DNA of 64,000 bases from Comamonadaceae bacterium (GCA_947443645.1 CANEXF010000009.1:1-64000), one strand, 5' to 3'; numbered from the stretch's first letter, positions 24,937-33,478 are shown. Made by a program: numbers and translations. The notes: generated by a model not told the origin, from the sequence alone.

Positions 24937-25533
24937 ATGACTCAATCGACTTCAGCTTCGGTCTCAGCCTTGCAGGGCTTGGGCTCGCTGGTATTTAGCC
25001 ACATGGGCTTTTACGTGCGCGACCTGGAGCGCATGGCACGCTTTTACAAGGAAGTGATGTGCTTTACTGAAACCGACCGGGGTGACCTGGGCACGGTGCA
25101 ACTGGTGTTTTTAAGCCGGGACCCGACGGAACACCACCAGGTGGTGCTGGCGACCGGCAGGCCCGAGGCGCTGGGCTTTAGCGTGATCAACCAGATCTCT
25201 TTTCGCGTGCCAGACCTGGCCACGCTTCGGCTGGTGCGCGACCGCGTCGCCGCCGATCCCGACGTGACCGATCTGCTGTGCGCCACACATGGCAATGCTG
25301 TGTCGATTTACTTCCGCGACCCCGAAGGCAATCGCCTGGAAGTGTTTCTGGACACGCCCTGGTACTGCGAGCAACCGCTGCGCGAACCGATCAGCCTGGA
25401 CCAGCCGGACGAAGCCATCATGGCCAGAGCCGAGGCGATCGCGCGCAGTCGGCCGCGCTTTCAGTCGCGTGCCGAATGGCAGGCCAGGATGGCGCGCCTG
25501 ATGGGCGTGACAAACCCGGGGACCAAGGCATGA
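24937..25533 (+). CDS. VOC-family (extradiol dioxygenase-like) protein, module A
   Basis: A 198-residue vicinal-oxygen-chelate protein. Likely metal ligands are His in FSHMGFYV, His in TEHHQVVL and Glu in NRLEVFLDTPWY, the 2-His-1-Glu set of type I extradiol dioxygenases and glyoxalases. The paralogue at 46527-47102 is very similar along its whole length, including the C-terminal tail AIMARAEAIARSRPxFQSR. The gene stop overlaps the start of the hydroxylase gene (ATGA), so ring hydroxylation and this step are coupled. Ring cleavage is the natural reading but other VOC reactions are not excluded. Confidence 0.8.
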   Translation: MTQSTSASVSALQGLGSLVFSHMGFYVRDLERMARFYKEVMCFTETDRGDLGTVQLVFLSRDPTEHHQVVLATGRPEALGFSVINQISFRVPDLATLRLVRDRVAADPDVTDLLCATHGNAVSIYFRDPEGNRLEVFLDTPWYCEQPLREPISLDQPDEAIMARAEAIARSRPRFQSRAEWQARMARLMGVTNPGTKA

Positions 25534-27038
25534 GCACCACGGCTGACATGAGCGCCCAGCTGTTTGACGTTGCCATCATCGGCTACGGCCCGGCCGGCGT
25601 CACCTTGGCCAACCTGCTGGGTCAGGCGGGCCTGTCGGTCTGCGTGCTTGAAAAAGAAGCGGCCATCTACCCGCTGCCGCGCGCGATTCACTTTGACGGT
25701 GAGGTGATGCGGATTTTCCAGTCGGCCGGACTGCGACCGCAGATCGAAGCCATCTCGCGGCCAGGCCTCAAGGGCATGCACTTTCTCAATGCCAGCGGCG
25801 AAACCCTCTTGATTCGCGGCGGAACCAACGCCCATGGCCCACACGGCTGCGCCAACAATTACTACTTTCACCAGCCTGAGCTGGAGCAGGTGCTGCGTGA
25901 TGGCGTGAAGCGGTTTGCACAGGTCCGGGTTTGTCTGGAGCACGAGGTCACCCAGATCACGCAAACACCCGAGCAGGTGCAACTGGAAGTGCGCGATCTG
26001 CAGGCCGGCAGCAGCGGTCAGGTACGCGCACGCTATGTGGTCGGCTGCGACGGCGCACGTTCACTGGTACGCAAGGAAATTGGCAGCCCCATGAAAGACC
26101 TGGGTCTGCATCAACCCTGGCTGGTGTTTGACGTGATCCTCAAAAAGGGCGCGCCGGCCCTGCCCGACCACACCGTGCAGCACTGCGACCCGGCCCGACC
26201 GATGACGTATTGCAACGTGACCGGAAACCGGCGCCGCTGGGAAATCATGCTGATGCCCGGCGATGACCCGGCCACACTGGTGCAGCCCGAGACCCTGTGG
26301 AAAATGGTCAGCCGCTGGCTCACGCCAGCACAGGCCGACATTGAACGCGCGGTGATCTACACCTTTCATTCGGTGATCGCCGAAGGCTGGCGTCAGGGCC
26401 GCCTGCTGCTGGCCGGTGATGCGGCGCACCAGACGCCGCCATTTCTCGGCCAGGGCATGTGCGCCGCGCTACGCGATGCCGCCAACCTGAGCTGGAAGCT
26501 TCAGGCGGTCCTGGCCGGCCGTGCGCCCGACAGCTTGCTGGACAGCTATGAGTCAGAGCGTTCGCCCCATGTCAATGAATTTATCGAACTGGCAGTGCGG
26601 CTGGGCGACATCATCCAGACCACAGACCCGGAGTTGGCGCGCGAACGTGACCAGCGCTTCAAGGCCGGGCAGCCCGAGATTTTCGAGTTCCCCTCGCCGC
26701 GGCTGGGCCCTGGCCTGCTCCTTGGCGATACCGCACCAGTAGGCCAGCCCTTTCCCCAGCCCATACTGGCAGACGGCCAGCTGCTGGACACCTTGCTGGG
26801 CGAACGCTTTGCGGTCATTGGGCGCCAAGCGCTGCTGTCTAGCGTGACAGCGGCCACGCGACAGCTCTGGCAGCAGGCTGATGTGGTGCAGCTGCCAGCC
26901 GCCGACCCCAGCTTGTCGGCCTGGCTCGACGAGCAGCATGTCGACGCGGTGGTGCTCAGGCCGGACCGCTACATTATGGGCATGGCTACTTCGCCGAAAG
27001 AGCTGGAAACAATCACAGCCCGCATGCCTTGCCTCTAA
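25530..27038 (+). CDS. MhpA-like FAD-dependent aromatic hydroxylase
   Basis: A 502-residue group A flavoprotein monooxygenase close in style to MhpA, 3-(3-hydroxyphenyl)propionate hydroxylase. Motifs in order: FAD fold VAIIGYGPAGVTLANLLGQ (about residues 13-31), YVVGCDGARSLVRKEIG (DG motif) and GRLLLAGDAAHQTPPFLGQGMCAALRDAANLSWKL, which matches MhpA closely. I start at ATG 25530, which overlaps the VOC stop codon; the track ORF begins inside the VOC gene. The IclR gene follows 3 bp after the stop. The substrate is probably a hydroxylated aryl carboxylate. Confidence 0.87.
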   Translation: MSTTADMSAQLFDVAIIGYGPAGVTLANLLGQAGLSVCVLEKEAAIYPLPRAIHFDGEVMRIFQSAGLRPQIEAISRPGLKGMHFLNASGETLLIRGGTNAHGPHGCANNYYFHQPELEQVLRDGVKRFAQVRVCLEHEVTQITQTPEQVQLEVRDLQAGSSGQVRARYVVGCDGARSLVRKEIGSPMKDLGLHQPWLVFDVILKKGAPALPDHTVQHCDPARPMTYCNVTGNRRRWEIMLMPGDDPATLVQPETLWKMVSRWLTPAQADIERAVIYTFHSVIAEGWRQGRLLLAGDAAHQTPPFLGQGMCAALRDAANLSWKLQAVLAGRAPDSLLDSYESERSPHVNEFIELAVRLGDIIQTTDPELARERDQRFKAGQPEIFEFPSPRLGPGLLLGDTAPVGQPFPQPILADGQLLDTLLGERFAVIGRQALLSSVTAATRQLWQQADVVQLPAADPSLSAWLDEQHVDAVVLRPDRYIMGMATSPKELETITARMPCL

Positions 27039-27041
27039 CCA

Positions 27042-27794
27042 ATGACCGAAAAATCCCTGTCCAGTCTGGGCCGCATGCTCAGTGTGCTGGACCTGTTTTC
27101 AGACAAGCAGCTCACCTGGACGGCGGAAGCTATCACTGAAGCACTGCAGGTCTCGCTACCCACGGGCTACCGCTATGTGAAGATGCTGGTCGACGCCGGA
27201 CTGCTGCAACGCGCCGCCGATTCGCACTACACGCTAGGCGCGCGCATCGTTGTGCTGGACCACTACATCCGCATGGCCGACCCGGTGCTGCAGCATGCCA
27301 CGCCATTCATGGCCGAGCTGGTTGAAAAAACCGGCTTTGACTGCGTGATCTCCGCGCTCTACGGACAGCAGGTGCTGGACACCCATCGTGAATTTGGCAA
27401 GTCCCCGACCACCCTGAGCTACGGCCGAGGCCGACCGCGACCGCTGTTTCAGGGCGCAGCGCCCAAAGTCATACTGTCGTGCTTTTCTCCGGCGCAATTG
27501 CACAAGGTGTTTGACCAGCACGGCGAAGACATCGCCCGCGCCGGCTTGCCCAGCGACTGGCCCAGCTTTCGCAAGTACTACAGCGGCATACGCAAAGCCG
27601 GCCACTATTTCTCCAACGGCGAACTTGAAGCCGACCTGGCCGCCGTGGCTGCGCCCATGCAAAAATCCGATGGCACGATACTGGGCGCCATCTCGCTGGT
27701 CACCACCGTGCAGCGCATGGCGGTCATAGACATGCCCAAGCTGACACAACTCCTGATGCGCACAGCGCAAGAGATCACCAGCCGCATTCCCTGA
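27042..27794 (+). CDS. IclR-family transcriptional regulator
   Basis: A 250-residue IclR regulator: N-terminal winged helix (LGRMLSVLDLF ... ITEALQVSLPTGYRYVKMLVDAGLLQR) and a GAF-like effector domain (GKSPTTLSYGRGRPRPLFQGAAPKVIL; AAPMQKSDGTILGAISLV). It lies inside module A, 3 bp after the hydroxylase gene and before the FAA-family gene, so it should be the local pathway regulator responding to an aromatic substrate or intermediate. Confidence 0.88.
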   Translation: MTEKSLSSLGRMLSVLDLFSDKQLTWTAEAITEALQVSLPTGYRYVKMLVDAGLLQRAADSHYTLGARIVVLDHYIRMADPVLQHATPFMAELVEKTGFDCVISALYGQQVLDTHREFGKSPTTLSYGRGRPRPLFQGAAPKVILSCFSPAQLHKVFDQHGEDIARAGLPSDWPSFRKYYSGIRKAGHYFSNGELEADLAAVAAPMQKSDGTILGAISLVTTVQRMAVIDMPKLTQLLMRTAQEITSRIP

Positions 27795-27835
27795 ATTTTT
27801 GATTTTTTTAATTTTTTAATTTTTTATTAACCACA
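27795..27835. other. Low-complexity T-rich tract
   Basis: TTTTTAATTTTTTAATTTTTTATTAA-type sequence with T-runs of six to seven between the IclR and FAA-family genes. It is strikingly different from the GC-rich surroundings. It may be a promoter UP-like element, or arise from slippage. Confidence 0.6.
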
Positions 27836-27847
27836 AAGGAGACATCC

Positions 27848-28696
27848 ATGAAACTCATCAGCTTTCTGAACAACAACACGCCCAGCTACGGCGTCGTGCT
27901 TGGCGACGACGTGCTGGACCTGCTGCCCATCCTGGGCGCGCAAGCACCAGACCTCAAGACACTGATTGCCAAGAACCTGGTTGGCGCTGCGGCCGATGCG
28001 GCCAAGTCGCACAAGCCAACGCTCAAGTTTGCCGCGCTGACCTTGCTGCCGGTCATTCCCAACCCGAACAAAATCGTCTGCGTAGGCCTGAACTATGGCG
28101 AACATGTGCGCGAGACCGGCCGTGAAATCACCGAAAGCCCGGCGCTGTTTTTGCGCGTGTCCGAATCCCAGGTCGCGCACGGCCAGGACATCGTTCGTCC
28201 ACCCGAGTCCTTCAAGCTCGACTACGAAGGCGAGATCGCCGTCATCATCGGCAAGGGCGGCAGGCGCATCAGCGAAGCCGATTCGTGGAGCCACATCGCT
28301 GGCTACAGCTGCTACAACGACGGCAGCGTGCGCGACTGGCAGGTCAACACCTCGCAGTGGACGGCCGGCAAGAACTTCTACCGCACCGGCGGCTTTGGCC
28401 CTTGGATGGTGACGGCCGACGAGATCGCACCCAACCAGAAAATGACGCTGGTCACGCGCCTGAACGGCGTCGAGCTGCAACGCGCCACCACCGAGATGAT
28501 GATCCACAGCATCCCGCGCCAGATCGCCTACATCTCGACCTTCATCCCGCTGGAAGCCGGCGACGTGATCGTCACGGGCACGCCAGGCGGCGTGGGCAAC
28601 AAGCGCACCCCGCAAGTTTTCATGAAACCAGGTGACATCGCGGAAATCGAGATCGACGCCATCGGTATCCTGCGCAACGGCATACGCGACGAATAA
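27848..28696 (+). CDS. Fumarylacetoacetate hydrolase-family protein, module A
   Basis: A 282-residue FAA-fold enzyme with KIVCVGLNYGEHVRETG, the metal signature DYEGEIAVIIGKGG and VTGTPGGVGNKRTP. It is likely the hydrolase or isomerase that acts on the ring-cleavage product made by the VOC and MhpA-like enzymes upstream. A strong AAAGGAG ribosome site is 8 bases before the ATG. A good intrinsic terminator follows 15 bp after the stop codon, so it is the last gene of module A. Similar in size and motifs to 20266-21135 but clearly a different subgroup. Confidence 0.87.
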   Translation: MKLISFLNNNTPSYGVVLGDDVLDLLPILGAQAPDLKTLIAKNLVGAAADAAKSHKPTLKFAALTLLPVIPNPNKIVCVGLNYGEHVRETGREITESPALFLRVSESQVAHGQDIVRPPESFKLDYEGEIAVIIGKGGRRISEADSWSHIAGYSCYNDGSVRDWQVNTSQWTAGKNFYRTGGFGPWMVTADEIAPNQKMTLVTRLNGVELQRATTEMMIHSIPRQIAYISTFIPLEAGDVIVTGTPGGVGNKRTPQVFMKPGDIAEIEIDAIGILRNGIRDE

Positions 28697-28711
28697 TCAG
28701 CTGCGTCAAAG

Positions 28712-28740
28712 AAAAAAAGGCAGCTCAGGCTGCCTTTTTT
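28712..28740 (+). terminator. Rho-independent terminator after module A
   Basis: AAAAAAAGGCAGC-TCAG-GCTGCCTTTTTT: a GC stem flanked by A and T runs, and so able to act in both directions between the convergent FAA-family and pcaF genes. Confidence 0.9.
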
Positions 28741-28778
28741 ATTGGGGGAACTGTCCCCAGCAAGGAAAAGGTAAGCGC

Positions 28779-29984
28779 TTAGACCCGCTCAAGAATCAGC
28801 GCAATGCCCTGCCCCACGCCAATGCACATGGTGCACAGCGCGTAGCGTCCGCCGGTCCGGTGCAGCTGGTTGACCGCCGTCATGGCTAGGCGGCCGCCTG
28901 AGGCGCCCAGGGGATGTCCAAGCGCAATGGCGCCACCGTTGGGGTTGACGCGTGGGTCGTTGTCTTGCAGTCCGAGTAAGCGCAGCACGGCCAAGCCCTG
29001 CGCGGCGAAGGCTTCGTTGAGCTCGATCACGTCCATTTGCGCCAGGCTCAGTCCGGTCAGGGCCAGCACTTTTTGCGTGGCCGGTGCCGGGCCTATGCCC
29101 ATGATGCGCGGTGGCACGCCAGCCGTGGCCATGCCGACAATGCGGGCCCGCGGTGTGAGTCCGTTCTTTTTTGCCGCGTCTTCGGTGGCGATCAGCATGG
29201 CGCAAGCGCCGTCGTTCACGCCAGAAGCGTTGCCTGCGGTCACGCTGCCATCAGGCCGGACCGCGCCCTTGAGCTTGGCCAGCGCCTCCATCGAAGTTTC
29301 ACGTGGGTGTTCGTCCTTGCTGACCACCACGGCGTCGCCCTTTTTCTGCGCGATGGTGACGGGCGTGATTTCTGAATCGAAGTAACCGGCTTTTTGCGCG
29401 GCCACTGCCTTGAGCTGGCTGGCCAGGGCCATTTTGTCCTGGTCTTCGCGGCTGATCTTGTACTCAAGCGCGACGTTTTCTGCCGTCTCGGGCATGGCGT
29501 CAACGCCGTACTTTTCTTTCATGAGCCTGTTCACGAAACGCCAGCCAATCGTGGTGTCATAGATCTGCGCGGCGCGGCTGAAGGCGCTTTCTGCCTTGGC
29601 CATCACAAACGGCGCGCGGCTCATGCTCTCGACGCCGCCGGCAATCATGAAGCTGGCCTCGCCTGACTTGATGGCTCTGGCAGCCGTGCCAATCGCGTCA
29701 AGCCCTGATCCGCACAGGCGGTTGATGGTGGCGCCAGGGGTTTCGAGCGGCAAGCCGGCGAGCAAGCTGGCCATGTGCGCCACGTTGCGGTTGTCTTCGC
29801 CGGCCTGGTTCACGCAGCCGTAGATCACGTCGGTCAAAGCAAGCCAGTCAACGTTGGGGTTGCGCGCCATCAGCGCCTTGAGGGGAATCGCACCCAGGTC
29901 GTCGGTGCGCACGCTGCTCAGCGCGCCGCCGTAGCGACCGAAGGGGGTACGGATGGCGTCGCAGATAAAGGCTTGGTTTGTCAT
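28779..29984 (-). CDS. pcaF: 3-oxoadipyl-CoA thiolase
   Basis: A 401-residue thiolase, the usual PcaF length, cleaving 3-oxoadipyl-CoA to succinyl-CoA and acetyl-CoA. The active-site Cys is in TINRLCGSGLDAIGTAARAI, the His in NPNGGAIALGHPLGASGGRL and the second Cys in YALCTMCIGVGQGIAL. The opening QAFICDAIRTPFGRYGGALSSVRTDDL and the loop VDWLALTDVIYGCVNQAGEDNRNVAHMA are typical of 3-oxoadipyl-CoA thiolases rather than acetoacetyl-CoA thiolases. A GGAG site precedes the ATG. It follows pcaJ by 78 bp and completes the beta-ketoadipate branch. Confidence 0.92.
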   Translation of the reverse strand: MTNQAFICDAIRTPFGRYGGALSSVRTDDLGAIPLKALMARNPNVDWLALTDVIYGCVNQAGEDNRNVAHMASLLAGLPLETPGATINRLCGSGLDAIGTAARAIKSGEASFMIAGGVESMSRAPFVMAKAESAFSRAAQIYDTTIGWRFVNRLMKEKYGVDAMPETAENVALEYKISREDQDKMALASQLKAVAAQKAGYFDSEITPVTIAQKKGDAVVVSKDEHPRETSMEALAKLKGAVRPDGSVTAGNASGVNDGACAMLIATEDAAKKNGLTPRARIVGMATAGVPPRIMGIGPAPATQKVLALTGLSLAQMDVIELNEAFAAQGLAVLRLLGLQDNDPRVNPNGGAIALGHPLGASGGRLAMTAVNQLHRTGGRYALCTMCIGVGQGIALILERV

Positions 29985-30062
29985 GTGAATCTCCAGAGTT
30001 ACCGTTTTTGGCGCGGCTTGGACAAGCTCTGCATCAACGGTGTTTTTTTGTTGAACAGACGG

Positions 30063-30704
30063 TTAGATGGCTATGGTCAAGCCAATGAGTTTTTCAAGCT
30101 CGGCGTGCTCCAGCCCATCGACCTTGTCTATGAGTTGCAGGCCTTGCGGCGTGCAGGCCAGTGTGGCGAGCTCGGAATAGATACGTTTGACGCAGCCAAT
30201 GCCGGTGAGCGGGTAGCTGCATTTTTCAACCAGCTTGCTCTCGCCTTTTTTGGTCAGCAAATCCATCATCACCCAGGTTTGCTTGGCACCTATGGCCAGG
30301 TCCATCGCGCCGCCCACGGCCGGGATGGAGCCGGGCTCGCCGGTGCTCCAGTTGGCCAGGTCGCCGGTGCTTGAGACCTGAAAGGCGCCCAGCACGCAAA
30401 TATCCAGATGGCCGCCGCGCATCATGGCAAAGCTGTCGGCATGGTGGAAAAACGCACCGCCCTTGAGCAGGCTCACGGGTTGTTTGCCGGCGTTGATGAG
30501 GTCGTAGTCCTCCTCGCCTGCGGCCGGTGCCGGGCCCATGCCCAGAATGCCGTTTTCGCTGTGGAGCAAGACTTCGCGGCTGGCCGGAATGTGGTTGGCG
30601 ACCAGTGTCGGCATGCCAATGCCGAGGTTGACGGTTGCGCCCTCGGGAATGTCTTGTGCCACCCGGGCTGCGAGTTGGTCTTTGCTGCGTTTTTGGTAGG
30701 TCAT
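30063..30704 (-). CDS. pcaJ: 3-oxoadipate CoA-transferase subunit B
   Basis: A 213-residue beta subunit of the succinyl-CoA:3-oxoacid CoA-transferase family. The catalytic Glu is in LLHSENGILGMGP; LGIGMPTLVANHIP and GAMDLAIGAKQTWVMMDL are the usual family blocks. I start at ATG 30704, which has GGAG upstream; the track adds 31 residues from the intergenic repeat. It lies between pcaI and pcaF on the same strand. Context with pcaF and the pcaR-like gene favours 3-oxoadipate over acetoacetate as the substrate. Confidence 0.9.
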   Translation of the reverse strand: MTYQKRSKDQLAARVAQDIPEGATVNLGIGMPTLVANHIPASREVLLHSENGILGMGPAPAAGEEDYDLINAGKQPVSLLKGGAFFHHADSFAMMRGGHLDICVLGAFQVSSTGDLANWSTGEPGSIPAVGGAMDLAIGAKQTWVMMDLLTKKGESKLVEKCSYPLTGIGCVKRIYSELATLACTPQGLQLIDKVDGLEHAELEKLIGLTIAI

Positions 30705-30770
30705 TTCATGACTCCTGCATATCAATATCAACGAAATAGGTCGGACCGCGCCGCAAGCAGCGTGGGCGCA

Positions 30771-30852
30771 AGGGCCGCAGCGCCGGGCCGCTCCCAAGCA
30801 AGGCCAGCCCCCTCGGGGGGCAGCGCGTTACACGAAGTGAACAGCGTGGGGG
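30771..30852. repeat. Comamonadaceae-type GC-rich intergenic repeat, copy 4
   Basis: AGGGCCGCAGCGCCGGGCC through the hairpin GCCCCCTCGGGGGGCAGCGC and ACACGAAGTGAACAGCG, ending TGGGGGCC right next to the pcaI stop codon. Same family and same position relative to a gene end as the copy at 15926. Confidence 0.7.
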
Positions 30853-30854
30853 CC

Positions 30855-31562
30855 TCACTTCGCTCCACCAGCTTGCGTGGCCACGCGCTCAACCAGAACG
30901 ATCTGGCTTACAAAGATGCCTGGCGTGACGATGTGCTCGGGGTTGAGCTCGCCGAGTTCGACAATTTCGTGCACCGTGGCGACGGTTTTTTTGGCGGCGG
31001 TCGCCATCACCGGGCCAAAGTTGCGCGCCGCCCTGCGGTAGGTCAGATTGCCCCAGCGGTCGCCCTGCTCGGCCTTGATGATGGCCACATCGCCATAAAT
31101 CGGCATTTCAAGTACATAGTGCTTGCCATTGATTTCACGCGTTTCCTTGGCGCTGCCATCGGCGTTCCTGGCCAGTTCAGTGCCATAGCCTGTGGGTGAA
31201 AAGAAGGCGCCTATGCCAGCGCCAGCGGCACGGATGCGCTCCGCGAGGTTGCCCTGCGGCACGAGTTCGAGCTCCAGCTTGCCGCTGCGGTACAAGCCGT
31301 CAAAAATCTGGCTGTCGGCCTGGCGCGGATAGCTGCAGATGATCTTGCGAACACGGCCAGCCTTGAGCAATGCGGCCAGACCGGTTTCGCCATTGCCGGC
31401 ATTGTTGTTGACGACAGTCAGGTCTTTGGCGCCTTGCGCAATCAGCCCATCTATCAATTCATTGGGTATGCCGGCCGTGCCAAATCCGCCAATCAAAACG
31501 GTCGCGCCGTCCTTGACATCCGCCAGTGCATCGGCCACCGAGCGGGCTATTTTGTTGATCAT
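30855..31562 (-). CDS. pcaI: 3-oxoadipate CoA-transferase subunit A
   Basis: A 235-residue alpha subunit of the 3-oxoacid CoA-transferase family: GATVLIGGFGTAGIPNELIDGLIAQGAKDLTVVNNNAG is the CoA-binding opening, and GIGAFFSPTGYGTELA follows in the middle. It transfers CoA from succinyl-CoA to 3-oxoadipate together with PcaJ. It is the first gene of pcaI-pcaJ-pcaF, divergent from the IclR/PcaR-like gene. A repeat element fills most of the space between pcaI and pcaJ. Confidence 0.92.
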   Translation of the reverse strand: MINKIARSVADALADVKDGATVLIGGFGTAGIPNELIDGLIAQGAKDLTVVNNNAGNGETGLAALLKAGRVRKIICSYPRQADSQIFDGLYRSGKLELELVPQGNLAERIRAAGAGIGAFFSPTGYGTELARNADGSAKETREINGKHYVLEMPIYGDVAIIKAEQGDRWGNLTYRRAARNFGPVMATAAKKTVATVHEIVELGELNPEHIVTPGIFVSQIVLVERVATQAGGAK

Positions 31563-31654
31563 TCCATGGTCTCCATTGACGAAAGGCCAGCCCGTTCAAG
31601 GACACCGGCCCGACGCTTTCGCGCGATAGTTATGCGCATTGACGTTCACGAATG

Positions 31655-31686
31655 TTGTTCGACATAAGAACAATAGTTCGTATAAT
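31655..31686 (+). promoter_or_regulatory. Candidate pcaR promoter with overlapping inverted-repeat operator
   Basis: An exact inverted repeat TTGTTC-GACATAA-GAACAA (31655-31673) overlaps a possible -35 TCGACA (31659-31664), 16 bp from a perfect TATAAT (31681-31686). An AGGAG follows at 31694 before the ATG at 31711. The position suggests autoregulation and control of the divergent pcaIJF genes. Confidence 0.6.
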
Positions 31687-31710
31687 GAATTCTAGGAGAT
31701 TTCATTTCAT

Positions 31711-32514
31711 ATGGCAAATGCTGCGTCCTCGCTCATTGCAGGCCTCAAGCCCGGAGACGGCTATGTGCAGTCGTTCGCCCGCGGACTCGAAGTGATACGC
31801 TCCTTCAGCGCTTTGACGCCCAGGCAGACACTGAGCGAAGTTGCCGAAGGCAGTGGTTTGAGCCGGGCTGGCGCGCGCCGCATTCTGCTCACACTGGAAG
31901 CCCTCGGTTATGTGCATAGCGACGGCAAGCTGTTCAGCTTGACGCCGCGCATACTTGATCTGGGCTTTGCCTACCTGTCATCCATGCCGATCTGGAACCT
32001 GGCCGAGCCCGTCATGGAGGCGCTGGTGGCCGAGGTCAAGGAATCGTGCTCGGCAGCGGTGCTAGACGGTACGGACATCGTCTATGTGCTGCGCGTGCCC
32101 ACCCACAAGATCATGAGCATAGGCCTGGGCGTTGGTTCACGGCTGCCCGCCTATTGCACCTCTATGGGGCGGGTGCTGCTGTCAGCCCTGCCGGAAGCAG
32201 AACTCCGGCAAAGCCTGGAAAAGTCAGACCGGACCGCGCGCACAAGGCATACCGTGACAGACATCAAGGACCTGCTGGCAAAGATTGCGCAGGTCAGAAA
32301 ACAGGGCTGGTCCATGGTCAACCAGGAACTTGAGGAAGGCCTGGTGTCCATGGCGGCCCCCATCACCAATCGGGCCGGACAAACCGTTGCCGCGCTGAAC
32401 ATCAGCGGCCAGGCCAACCGGACCAGCCCCAAAGTGATGCAGGAAGCCATGCTGCCGCAACTGCTTGCAGCGGCGCAAACCATCTCACGCACGCTCAGCG
32501 TTCAGCGCGCCTGA
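31711..32514 (+). CDS. pcaR: IclR-family regulator of the PcaR/PobR/PcaU type
   Basis: A 267-residue IclR regulator: YVQSFARGLEVIRSFSALTPRQTLSEVAEGSGLSRAGARRILLTLEALGYV is characteristic of the PcaR/PcaU/PobR branch, and the effector domain includes VGSRLPAYCTSMGRVLLSAL. PcaR in relatives activates pca genes in response to 3-oxoadipate. It is divergent from pcaIJF with an inverted-repeat operator in the gap, which supports the assignment. The gene symbol is by family and context, not by direct test. Confidence 0.85.
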   Translation: MANAASSLIAGLKPGDGYVQSFARGLEVIRSFSALTPRQTLSEVAEGSGLSRAGARRILLTLEALGYVHSDGKLFSLTPRILDLGFAYLSSMPIWNLAEPVMEALVAEVKESCSAAVLDGTDIVYVLRVPTHKIMSIGLGVGSRLPAYCTSMGRVLLSALPEAELRQSLEKSDRTARTRHTVTDIKDLLAKIAQVRKQGWSMVNQELEEGLVSMAAPITNRAGQTVAALNISGQANRTSPKVMQEAMLPQLLAAAQTISRTLSVQRA

Positions 32515-32538
32515 AGTCAGCGTCCGCCGAGCGCGCCG

Positions 32539-32973
32539 CTAGTCGCGCGTGGCATGCCTTTGCACGCAATCGATGTAGGCCGCACCGTCAGGCGGCCGCC
32601 CTGCCCGCTGGCTTTCCCACACCATCTGGCCCAGACAGTCCATGGTCTGGTGGTGGGCCTGATGCAGCGAATCATGCTTGGCGGTAAGAAGCTCTACCGC
32701 CTGCCGAATGCCACGTGGCTGATCGATGGAGCACTGTTCGCTGATGGACAGGTGCATGGAAAGGTGCAAAAAGGGATTGGTCTTGCCGCCTTCAACCTCA
32801 TACATTTTTTCAAGCGCAGCTTCTGCATCGGCGAACTCGGCATGGTATTCAGGGTGTTCGGCGATCCACTGGCTTGCTATGGTTTCAATAGCCTCTAGCG
32901 GTTGACCCGCCTTGGCTTTGGCATAAACAGAGCAAAAAAAACGGCGAACATCGGCTTGCGAGGGGGTAAACAT
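32539..32973 (-). CDS. DUF1841-family protein
   Basis: A 144-residue cytoplasmic protein of the DUF1841 family: FTPSQADVRRFFCSVYAKAKAG opening, then NPFLHLSMHLSISEQCSIDQPRGIR and ECLGEVLWEAQRTGRPPD-like MVWESQRAGRPPDGAAY. Found across Betaproteobacteria, function unknown. Convergent with the pcaR-like gene, 24 bp apart. The codons for LEAIETIAS read like one of the dispersed repeats but the amino-acid segment appears conserved in the family, so this may be chance. Confidence 0.82.
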   Translation of the reverse strand: MFTPSQADVRRFFCSVYAKAKAGQPLEAIETIASQWIAEHPEYHAEFADAEAALEKMYEVEGGKTNPFLHLSMHLSISEQCSIDQPRGIRQAVELLTAKHDSLHQAHHQTMDCLGQMVWESQRAGRPPDGAAYIDCVQRHATRD

Positions 32974-33158
32974 TTTGCAAGCGTATCACGGCCTCTGTTG
33001 GCCCCTGGAGCTGGCGCGCCCCGCCTGCCTGCGGCTCGATTGACAGGCTACTGGCAGTGTCCTACAGACAGTTGCTGGCGGCCGAGCTAGATTACGCCAG
33101 AAGGTGGACTGTTCCGGGCGGTGCTGCCTGCCCTGATAAGCCCGGCGAGGAGAGTTCA

Positions 33159-33380
33159 ATGAGCAGCATAAAAATCGTCGGAATTATCTTGATTGTCATA
33201 GGTCTGGCCGGCTTCTTTACTGGCGGCTTCAGTTTCAACAAGGAAAGAACAGCAGCCAAGATAGGTACCCTGGAGTTGACCGTGACAGACAAGGAGTCGG
33301 TCAATATTCCGCAGTGGCTGAGTCTGGGCGCCGTGGCACTCGGTGCAGTTTTGCTGGTCGCCGGATTTCGAAAATCCTGA
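33159..33380 (+). CDS. Small inner-membrane protein with two transmembrane segments
   Basis: A 73-residue protein with two hydrophobic helices (IVGIILIVIGLAGFFTGG, about residues 6-23, and WLSLGAVALGAVLLVAGF, about 53-70) joined by a polar loop. I start at ATG 33159, which has GGAGAG upstream, instead of the track start 34 codons earlier. I recognise the general type (short bacterial two-helix proteins) but cannot assign a firm family or function. A bidirectional terminator follows. Confidence 0.7.
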   Translation: MSSIKIVGIILIVIGLAGFFTGGFSFNKERTAAKIGTLELTVTDKESVNIPQWLSLGAVALGAVLLVAGFRKS

Positions 33381-33451
33381 AACAGCTCGACGGCCAGGGA
33401 TGGCCGCCGGCCCGAAACTACAACTGATTTCTGGACAGGTGTCAGACATGA

Positions 33452-33478
33452 AAAAAGCCGCTGGATCAGCGGCTTTTT
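33452..33478. terminator. Bidirectional intrinsic terminator
   Basis: AAAAAGCCGCTG-GAT-CAGCGGCTTTTT between the convergent small membrane-protein gene and cytochrome c4 gene. A 12-bp stem with A/T runs at its base. Confidence 0.9.

Noticed and set aside
32874-32910. Sixth copy of the AT-rich dispersed repeat inside the DUF1841 gene
   Set aside because: The DNA fits the pattern, but the encoded LEAIETIAS segment resembles the conserved family sequence, so chance is not excluded. Not listed as a feature.
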